This document shows, one piece after another, positions 1 to 5,116 of a DNA stretch of 11,272 nt; position 1 is the stretch's first letter; the number at the start of each line of letters is the position of its first letter. The DNA is from Desulfobulbaceae bacterium UBA2276 (GTDB taxonomy: Bacteria; Desulfobacterota; Desulfobulbia; Desulfobulbales; Desulfocapsaceae): NCBI GenBank assembly GCA_002347085.1, contig DDWW01000032.1:1-11272 (forward strand). Direction: 5' to 3'. Made by a program: the position numbers and the translations under genes. The notes under the pieces are model-generated. The model was not told the origin of the DNA. It saw nothing but the letters and a program-made list of their open reading frames with translations, and made no database searches.

Positions 1-709
1 AGGCAATGGCCCCGATATTGGGGTTGTTGGCGGCCATCTGGGCGGCGGCCCCGGTGGAGAAGACCGGCAGGGTCGGCACTGTGGGCAGGTGTTTTCGCAG
101 CCAGTCCCGGCATTGGGCCAGGGGTTGGGCGTGCGAGGCCACGGTCTGGATATCTTCTATATTGCCCGAGCGGCAGACAAGATTATGACTGATCTCGAGC
201 AGCACCTCGCCACAGATCTTCACCTTGTATTTCATAAAGGAATCCAAAGTGTTAAATATAGAACCCTCAATCGAATTTTCCACCGGCACAATGCCGTAAT
301 GCGTCCGATTCTTTTCCACCTCGGCAAAGACATCATCAATAGAGTCCATAGGCTGAAACGAGGCGGAATGACCAAAATATTTAACCCCGGCCAAATGGGT
401 AAAGGTGGCCTCAGGCCCTAAATAGGCCACCGCAATTTTTTTCTGGGAGAGCCGACAACTGGTGATAATCTCATTAAAGATGGAGCGCAGGGCTGTCTCC
501 GGAAAAACGCCATTGTTCATCTCGGTCAGCCGCTCATAGATCTGCCTCTCCCGCAACGGATCCCACTTGGCGCGATTGCTTTCATTTTTTAGCTTGCCGA
601 TTTCCTTGGCGCAGGCAATTCTCTCTTTCAGCAGAGAAAGAATATGATTATCGATAGCGTCGATTTTTCCCCGTACCTGGGCAATATCCGGTTTTTTTTC
701 AGTGGCCAT
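1..709 (-). CDS. pheA: Bifunctional chorismate mutase / prephenate dehydratase (P-protein), 3' end cut off by window edge
   Basis: This cytoplasmic enzyme turns chorismate into prephenate and then phenylpyruvate, the committed branch to phenylalanine. I translated the reverse strand: 236 codons stay open from the ATG at 709 down to base 1. Residues about 8-85 are an AroQ-type chorismate mutase helix bundle (IDAIDNHILSLLKERI, then KNESNRAKWDPLRERQIYER). Residues from about 91 are the prephenate dehydratase domain: VAYLGPEATFTH, the family signature YGIVPVENSIEGS (138-150) and ASHAQPLAQC (191-200). The rest of the dehydratase domain and the usual C-terminal ACT regulatory domain should lie left of the window; full P-proteins are about 355-390 residues. 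The start is fixed by an AGGAAAGG ribosome site 2-9 bases upstream. A clear promoter lies at 766-794. The gene is divergent from hcyA. The family call is very secure. Confidence 0.95.
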   Translation of the reverse strand, partial: MATEKKPDIAQVRGKIDAIDNHILSLLKERIACAKEIGKLKNESNRAKWDPLRERQIYERLTEMNNGVFPETALRSIFNEIITSCRLSQKKIAVAYLGPEATFTHLAGVKYFGHSASFQPMDSIDDVFAEVEKNRTHYGIVPVENSIEGSIFNTLDSFMKYKVKICGEVLLEISHNLVCRSGNIEDIQTVASHAQPLAQCRDWLRKHLPTVPTLPVFSTGAAAQMAANNPNIGAIA

Positions 710-720
710 AACCTTTCCTG

Positions 721-744
721 TTTATGATTGCATTTATGATTGAT
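721..744. repeat. Tandem 12-bp direct repeat in the pheA 5' untranslated region
   Basis: Two adjacent 12-bp units, TTTATGATTGCA (721-732) and TTTATGATTGAT (733-744), match at 10 of 12 positions and sit between the pheA -10 box and its ribosome site. Closely spaced direct repeats at this position can be binding sites for a regulator, but they could also be chance slippage in AT-rich DNA. No regulator is recognised. Confidence 0.45.
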
Positions 745-765
745 ACCTGTCAGGGCAAAAGAATA

Positions 766-794
766 AATCTATGTGAAAGAAAAAAGTATGTCAA
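766..794 (-). promoter_or_regulatory. Sigma70-like promoter for pheA
   Basis: Reading the minus strand, a perfect TTGACA -35 box (bases 794 to 789) is followed after exactly 17 bases by TAGATT (771 to 766), which matches four of six positions of the -10 consensus. Transcription would begin near 759, giving a leader of about 50 bases before the pheA ATG at 709. Confidence 0.55.
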
Positions 795-838
795 GCTGTA
801 AAAAATCTTGATATAAGAGAAAGGTGAAATGGGTTGTT

Positions 839-867
839 CAAATGAGCAGAAAAACATTGCTCATTTG
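839..867. repeat. Perfect 10-bp inverted repeat, possible operator of hcyA
   Basis: CAAATGAGCA (839-848) and TGCTCATTTG (858-867) are perfect reverse complements separated by nine bases. There is no T-run after it, so it is not a standard terminator. It lies just upstream of, and would overlap the -35 area of, a possible -10 box TATGAT at 882-887. That arrangement fits a repressor or activator site for hcyA, but the promoter itself is weak by eye. Confidence 0.45.
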
Positions 868-912
868 ATAACGGCTCCCTGTATGATCACTGGCAGTTGA
901 TAATTCATAGGC

Positions 913-956
913 GCCGAAACAACAACAGCAGAACAGATTGCTGTTGTTGTTTCGGC
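913..956 (+). other. Perfect 18-bp hairpin in the hcyA leader
   Basis: The arm at 913-930 (GCCGAAACAACAACAGCA) and the arm at 939-956 pair perfectly over 18 bp around an eight-base loop (931-938). A stem this long does not occur by chance in a few hundred bases. It would lie inside the hcyA leader transcript if transcription starts near 894. No U-run follows, so it is not an ordinary terminator. Possible roles are a leader control element, an mRNA-stabilising stem or the core of a small non-coding mobile repeat. Confidence 0.7.
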
Positions 957-959
957 ATA

Positions 960-1017
960 AGGTGCCGTAAGCCCTTCAAGCAACAAACAGCCGTTGCTCG
1001 TAGAGCTAACGGCACCT
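960..1017 (+). other. Nested hairpin in the hcyA leader, just before the ribosome-binding region
   Basis: The outer arms 960-972 and 1005-1017 pair at 12 of 13 positions (AGGTGCCGT with ACGGCACCT, then a mismatch, then AGC with GCT). Inside lies a second perfect six-base stem, AGCAAC (979-984) with GTTGCT (993-998). The structure ends 24 bases before the hcyA ATG at 1042, so its folding could affect ribosome access. I could not match it to a known riboswitch by eye. Confidence 0.6.
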
Positions 1018-1041
1018 AAATTTCATAGAGAGCAAAGCCAA

Positions 1042-2241
1042 ATGAGTGCTATCCAAAAAACATACGAAGAGATTAACGCCCGGATCAAATCCGGCGAAGC
1101 GGTTGTAGTCACTGCCGAAGAGATGGTGGACATTGTCAGGGCCAAGGGGCCGGAGCAGGCCGCCCGTGAGGTTGATGTGGTGACCACCGGCACCTTCTCC
1201 CCTATGTGTTCGTCCGGGGCCTTTTTTAATTTTGGTCAGATGACCCCCACTATCAAGGCCTCCCAGGTGTGGCTGAACAAGGTTTCCGCCTATGCGGGCC
1301 TGGCCGCAGTCGATGCCTATATCGGGGCCACCGAACCGGCCGAGGATGACCCGCTCAATAAGATCTATCCCGGCGAATTCCGCTATGGCGGCGGCCACGT
1401 GATTGAAGATCTGGTGGCCGGCAGAAAGGTCTTTCTTGAGGCCAAGGCCTATGGCACTGACTGTTATCTGGCCCGGAAGATGCAGAAAGAAGTGACCTTG
1501 GCCGATCTGCCCTATGCCTTATTGTGTAATCCGCGAAACGCCTACCAGAATTATAACTGTGCGGTCAATCTCTCGGACAAGACCGTTTATACCTATATGG
1601 GCATGCTCAAACCTCATTGCCGTAATGCCAATTTCTGCAGTGCCGGCGAGCTGAGCCCCTTGCTGAATGATCCCCACTATCAGACTATCGGCATGGGGAC
1701 TCGAATCTTCCTGGGCGGCGGGGTCGGCTATGTCACCTGGCACGGAACCCAGCATAACCCTAATGCCCCGCGCACCGAAGGCGGCGTGCCCCGCAAGCCC
1801 GCCGGCACCATCATGGTGCAGGGCGATCTGAAACAGATGTCGGCTAAATGGCTGCGCGGGGTTTCTATCCTGGGCTATGGCAGTACTCTGGCCGTGGGTC
1901 TGGGGATACCTATCCCTATCTTGAACAGCAAGATGGCGGCCTACACCGGGGTCTCGGATGCCGAGATATTCACCCAGGTGGTTGATTATGGCTATGATTA
2001 TTCGAATGGCATTGCCCGTAATTATGGCGAGGTCAGCTATGCCCAGTTGAAATCAGGCTTCATTGAGGTCAATGGCAAGCAGGTGCCCACCGCCCCGCTC
2101 TCCAGCATGGTCAAGGCCCGGGAGATCGCCGAGACCTTGAAGGGATGGATCAGGGATCGTAAGTTTCTCCTGAACCAACCGGCCCAGTTATTGCCTGATG
2201 CGGATATAATGGGCGGGGATGGAAGCAGATCGGGAAAATAA
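1042..2241 (+). CDS. hcyA: Homocysteine biosynthesis protein, DUF39/COG1900 family (sulfide-dependent homocysteine formation)
   Basis: The 399-residue protein belongs to the DUF39 family, which in methanogens and Desulfobacterota is needed to make homocysteine from aspartate semialdehyde and a reduced sulfur source, so no O-acyl homoserine route is required. Family features seen: VTTGTFSPMCSSGAF (48-61) with Cys56, YGTDCY with Cys141, the glycine-rich RIFLGGGVGYVTWHGTQHNP (221-240), and SILGYGSTLAVGLGIPIPI (275-293). Cys56 and Cys141 are the best candidates for the catalytic thiols by comparison with what is reported for the archaeal homologue. The protein ends after the core domain; it has no NIL or ferredoxin extension, which some homologues carry or use as a partner protein. 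I chose the ATG at 1042 because an in-frame start at 994 would lie inside a leader hairpin and add 16 atypical residues; the ribosome site (AGAGAGC) is only moderate. The 3' end overlaps larE by 23 bp, so the two are probably co-translated. Confidence 0.88.
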   Translation: MSAIQKTYEEINARIKSGEAVVVTAEEMVDIVRAKGPEQAAREVDVVTTGTFSPMCSSGAFFNFGQMTPTIKASQVWLNKVSAYAGLAAVDAYIGATEPAEDDPLNKIYPGEFRYGGGHVIEDLVAGRKVFLEAKAYGTDCYLARKMQKEVTLADLPYALLCNPRNAYQNYNCAVNLSDKTVYTYMGMLKPHCRNANFCSAGELSPLLNDPHYQTIGMGTRIFLGGGVGYVTWHGTQHNPNAPRTEGGVPRKPAGTIMVQGDLKQMSAKWLRGVSILGYGSTLAVGLGIPIPILNSKMAAYTGVSDAEIFTQVVDYGYDYSNGIARNYGEVSYAQLKSGFIEVNGKQVPTAPLSSMVKAREIAETLKGWIRDRKFLLNQPAQLLPDADIMGGDGSRSGK

Positions 2242-3025
2242 ACTGGCTCACCTGCAAGGGCTGTTGCGGCTTTACCCCAAAGTCGCGATAGCCTTTTCCG
2301 GCGGCGTGGATTCCAGCCTGCTCCTGCGGGTGGCCTGTGACACCTTGGGGCCGGAAAAAGTAACGGCCCTGCACGCTGTTTCCTGTCTTATTCCTGAATC
2401 GGACCAGATCAAGGCGGCAAGGCTTGTAACTGGCCGGGACGGTATCGGCTGTTTGTACCAGGCGGTAAAGATCTATCCCCTGCGCTGGCGAGATTTTGTC
2501 GCCAATTCAGAACAGCGCTGTTATTTCTGTAAAAAAAGGCTCTATCGGGCCCTGCAATCTGAACTGAAGCACGATGATGTCCCCCGTCCCCTGCTGGACG
2601 GCACCAACAGCGATGACCTGCAAGCGCATCGTCCGGGCTTGTTGGCCATTCACGAGCTTTCCGTGGGCACGCCTCTGGCTCAGGCTCAACTATGTAAAGA
2701 CGATGTTCGAGCCTTAGCCCGAAAAATGGGGCTGAGCAACTGGAATCAACCCTCAAACTCCTGTCTCGCCACTCGGATACCCTTGCATCATAAAATCACC
2801 AAGCCCCTGCTGGAGCGTATAGCTAAGGCGGAAGGGTTCCTTCAGAACAGAGGCCTGCGGGGGTGCAGGGTAAGGCCTCTGGCGGATACCGTTACCGTAC
2901 AGGTTTTATCTGATGATAGAGACCAGTGTGTTGACGAATCCGCCCGCCTTGCAATTACCGGATACCTACAAGGTCTTGGTTTTGGCACCGTGCTCTTGGA
3001 CATATCAAGCCCTGACAGGCCTTAA
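2219..3025 (+). CDS. larE: LarE-like ATP-dependent sulfur transferase (PP-loop superfamily)
   Basis: This 268-residue cytoplasmic protein has the full LarE pattern. There is an N-terminal PP-loop, IAFSGGVDSSLLLR (24-37), that binds and cleaves ATP. The family motif RCYFCKKRLY (100-109), the segment LLDGTNSDDLQAHRPG (125-140) and SCLATRIP (181-188) follow; Cys182 is in the position of the sulfur-carrying cysteine. Known LarE adenylates the nickel-pincer precursor carboxylate and donates sulfur to it for lactate racemase. No larA, larB or larC is visible here. The gene overlaps hcyA by 23 bp, which suggests a job in sulfur transfer linked to homocysteine synthesis, though that is inference. The ATG at 2219 has GGGCGGGG directly upstream and lies inside hcyA, consistent with translational coupling. 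No clear terminator follows. Family placement is secure; the substrate is not. Confidence 0.88.
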   Translation: MEADRENKLAHLQGLLRLYPKVAIAFSGGVDSSLLLRVACDTLGPEKVTALHAVSCLIPESDQIKAARLVTGRDGIGCLYQAVKIYPLRWRDFVANSEQRCYFCKKRLYRALQSELKHDDVPRPLLDGTNSDDLQAHRPGLLAIHELSVGTPLAQAQLCKDDVRALARKMGLSNWNQPSNSCLATRIPLHHKITKPLLERIAKAEGFLQNRGLRGCRVRPLADTVTVQVLSDDRDQCVDESARLAITGYLQGLGFGTVLLDISSPDRP

Positions 3026-3450
3026 CCTGTTGTCAATAGCAATGACCACCTGAATGCCTGCATGGCCGGAACGGAATAACAATACGCCGTCTTGCAAAAC
3101 AAACGCTTGCTCCAAAGGTCGTAGTCGACAGAAGGAGCCGTAACAAAACAAACAAAACAGCATATTTATTTCATAACAGCACCTCAATATTATTTTTATG
3201 AGTTGTTATTCATTTTTCCTTGATTCGCGTGCGGGATTCAATTATGTTCTTTTTTCGATGTGTAAATCGTTATCTTACGATTTTAAAGGGCTGTAGAAAG
3301 GTCAATCGTTAAAAAGATCATAGAAATAAGTTCTTTTTCTTTTGACAATTCAAAATGCTTCTATTAAAGCACTATCAGGCAATGGAAGGAAGGGGGGAAG
3401 AATAATGTCTGCCCTTACAAACTAAAGAATGATTTTTCCGGGAGGGATCC
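3026..3450. other. AT-rich spacer between larE and the HU gene, no gene recognised
   Basis: No open frame here has a ribosome site and recognisable protein. Two modest hairpins are visible. One at 3109-3138 pairs GCTCC with GGAGC and, inside, GTCG with CGAC around a TAGT loop. The other pairs AAATCGT (3264-3270) with ACGATTT (3277-3283). Neither has a T-run on the plus strand, so larE has no obvious intrinsic terminator. From about 3190 on the DNA is strongly AT-rich and probably holds the HU promoter. Confidence 0.6.
3342..3367 (+). promoter_or_regulatory. Possible promoter of the HU gene
   Basis: A perfect TTGACA (3342-3347) lies about 105 bases before the HU start in AT-rich DNA. The best -10 match, TATTAA (3362-3367), is only 14 bases away, shorter than the usual 16-18, and matches at 17 bases are poor. 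The -35 is convincing, the -10 is not. Confidence 0.35.
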
Positions 3451-3723
3451 ATGAACAAAAAGGAATTAGTTGAAAGTATTGCAGCAGCCGCCGACATCAG
3501 TAAAGCAGCATCCGAAAAGGCACTGAACGGAACCCTGGCCGCCATTGCCGAGGCTATGAAGAATGGCGACAAAGTAACACTGGTGGGTTTTGGAACTTTT
3601 TCTGTTTCCAAACGTGAGGCCCGTACTGGACGGAATCCTCAGTCTGGAAAAACCATCAAGATCCCAGCCAAGAATGTTGCTAAATTTAAGGCCGGCTCCA
3701 AGCTTTCCGAGGCTATTAACTAA
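3451..3723 (+). CDS. hup: HU family DNA-binding protein
   Basis: A 90-residue protein with the complete HU fold from end to end: MNKKELVESIAAAADISKAA for the N-terminal helices, VTLVGFGTFSVSKREARTGRNPQSG (residues 43-67, including the GFGTFSV signature) leading into the beta-arm, and KIPAKNVAKFKAGSKL at the C-terminus. HU bends and compacts DNA as a dimer and helps in replication, recombination and transcription. Length is exactly what the family normally has. It is preceded by a strong GGGAGG ribosome site seven bases before the ATG. It stands alone between spacers, with its own putative promoter and a strong terminator at 3821-3860, so it is probably a single-gene unit. HU and IHF share the fold; the short termini and RTGRNPQSG arm favour HU, close to the HupB type. 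Confidence 0.96.
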   Translation: MNKKELVESIAAAADISKAASEKALNGTLAAIAEAMKNGDKVTLVGFGTFSVSKREARTGRNPQSGKTIKIPAKNVAKFKAGSKLSEAIN

Positions 3724-3738
3724 TATCCTGTTCAGGAA

Positions 3739-3802
3739 ACTATCTGGTGTAAAAGGATAACGCTTTTTACAGCGGCACGGTTTGACCGTTCGACAAGATA
3801 GT
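3739..3802 (+). other. Three-way-junction-like fold in the HU gene 3' untranslated region
   Basis: ACTATCT (3739-3745) pairs with AGATAGT (3796-3802). Enclosed are two smaller stems, GTAAAA (3749-3754) with TTTTAC (3765-3770) and CGGT (3778-3781) with ACCG (3785-3788). The terminator follows 19 bases later. This could be just a structured 3' end or a small RNA processed from the hup message. Confidence 0.35.
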
Positions 3803-3820
3803 CACAAGATCTGCAGGATG

Positions 3821-3860
3821 AAAAAGCCGTACAGTAATTTACTGTACGGCTTTTTTTTTA
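3821..3860 (+). terminator. Strong intrinsic terminator after the HU gene
   Basis: AAAAAGCCGTACAGTA (3821-3836) pairs perfectly with the arm at 3840-3855 around a three-base loop, and a run of nine T starts at 3851. The A-run on the 5' side means the same stem could also stop transcription arriving on the minus strand. It separates hup from the corrin operon. Confidence 0.93.
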
Positions 3861-3952
3861 TTACGGTATCTTCTGCCGCTTGCGGGATCACAATTGTTCA
3901 AGTTATTTTGTAACAACGGTTTACATGTTTTTTTGCGAAGAATTTCTCGTAA

Positions 3953-5116
3953 ATGAACGTATCCCGTTTATCGGGGTGGAGAAGACATTATGAATTTCCG
4001 AGGATGAGAAAACTACGGTCAGGTTATACAACCGGGGCCTGCGCCGCTGCAGCCGCCAAGGGTGCTACCCTCATGTTGACGCAGGGTATGGATCAGGAGC
4101 AGGTTACCATCCCCTTCCCCGATGGCACGCTGGTCTCTTTCACGTTCTGCGCCTGTCAATGGTCTGATCCCGCCCATACCAGCGCCCTTGCCGCAGTGAT
4201 CAAAGATGCCGGTGATGACCCGGATGTGACCAATAAGGCAAGGATCGAGGCCACGGTCAGATTTGCCGGAGATGATGAAGTATGCAATGAGCAGATAGGC
4301 ATATTCGGCGGAAAGGGTATAGGCACCGTGACCAAGCCGGGGCTCGCCATTCCGGTGGGAGAGCCAGCCATAAATCCGGTCCCGAGAATGATGATACGGG
4401 CAGCAGTGACCGAGGCCCTTGCCCTTTCGACTAATCCCGCATCCGTCAATCGCCCACTGATCGTCACCATCTCTATTCCCAATGGCTGCGAGCTGGCCGA
4501 AAAGACCCTGAACCACCGTTTAGGAATTATTGGCGGACTTTCCATCCTGGGGACGACCGGCATCGTCCGGCCCGTCTCGGCTGAGGCCTGGACGGCCACG
4601 ATCAGTGCCTCGATGGATGTCGCCCGGAGTGGTGGAGCTCGCGAGATTGTCCTCTCCACCGGCCGAACCTCAGAACTGGCGGTGCAGCAGCAACTTCGGT
4701 TGCCTGCTGAGGCCTTTGTGATGATGGGTGATTATCTCCATTTTTCGCTCGTTGATGCCCGCAAACATGGTTTTATAGCTATCCATCTGGCGGCCATGTG
4801 GGCCAAGGTCTTGAAAGGGGCCATGCGCATCCCCCAGACGCATGTCCGTCATGGTGCCCTTGAAATCGAAGACGCCATTGCCTTTCTGGCAACCTTGGGC
4901 GCATCCCCTGTCATCACCCGGAAACTTGTCGGCTCCAATACCGCCCGTGAGATCTATGAACGGCTGATCTCCATGGAGGCCCATGACCTGATCAGAAAGG
5001 TCTGTGGTGCCGCTCGCGATTATTGTCAGGAGGTATCCGGCCTGCCGGTTACGGTTTATCTGGTCCATAGTTCCCGTCAGATTGTGGAATCCGTAGCAGG
5101 GGGGATACCAGAATGA
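3953..5116 (+). CDS. cbiD: Cobalt-precorrin-5B (C1)-methyltransferase, anaerobic B12 pathway
   Basis: CbiD adds a methyl group from SAM to C1 of cobalt-precorrin-5B in the anaerobic route to cobalamin. The family signature LRSGYTTGACAAAAAKGA lies at residues 21-38 of this reading. Further on come a long conserved core with GIGTVTKPGLAIPVGEPAIN and GCELAEKTLNHRLGIIGGLS, the stretch IVLSTGRTSE, and a histidine-rich segment (HLAAMWAKVLKGAMRIPQTH). The length is 387 residues from 3953, or 370 from the in-frame ATG at 4004. Neither start has a good ribosome site; 3953 gives an N-terminal tail of about the length seen in Salmonella CbiD, and 4004 is overlapped by the stop of a tiny five-codon frame. 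No cobalamin riboswitch is visible in the short spacer upstream. The stop overlaps the cbiET start as ATGA, typical of translational coupling. Confidence 0.93.
   Translation: MNVSRLSGWRRHYEFPRMRKLRSGYTTGACAAAAAKGATLMLTQGMDQEQVTIPFPDGTLVSFTFCACQWSDPAHTSALAAVIKDAGDDPDVTNKARIEATVRFAGDDEVCNEQIGIFGGKGIGTVTKPGLAIPVGEPAINPVPRMMIRAAVTEALALSTNPASVNRPLIVTISIPNGCELAEKTLNHRLGIIGGLSILGTTGIVRPVSAEAWTATISASMDVARSGGAREIVLSTGRTSELAVQQQLRLPAEAFVMMGDYLHFSLVDARKHGFIAIHLAAMWAKVLKGAMRIPQTHVRHGALEIEDAIAFLATLGASPVITRKLVGSNTAREIYERLISMEAHDLIRKVCGAARDYCQEVSGLPVTVYLVHSSRQIVESVAGGIPE

Noticed and set aside
89..421. Plus-strand open frame of 110 codons at the left edge
   Set aside because: The minus strand here codes for PheA with family motifs along its whole length; the plus frame has no recognisable content.
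2507..2756. Minus-strand open frames inside larE
   Set aside because: They are opposite a full-length LarE-like protein with intact motifs and have no family resemblance.
3005..3187. Minus-strand open frame after larE
   Set aside because: It would start at TTG without a good ribosome site, overlaps the larE end and has no recognisable motif.
4019..4659. Two open frames of about 165 codons on the minus strand inside cbiD
   Set aside because: They overlap each other and a securely identified gene, and their translations resemble no family. They are codon-bias shadows.
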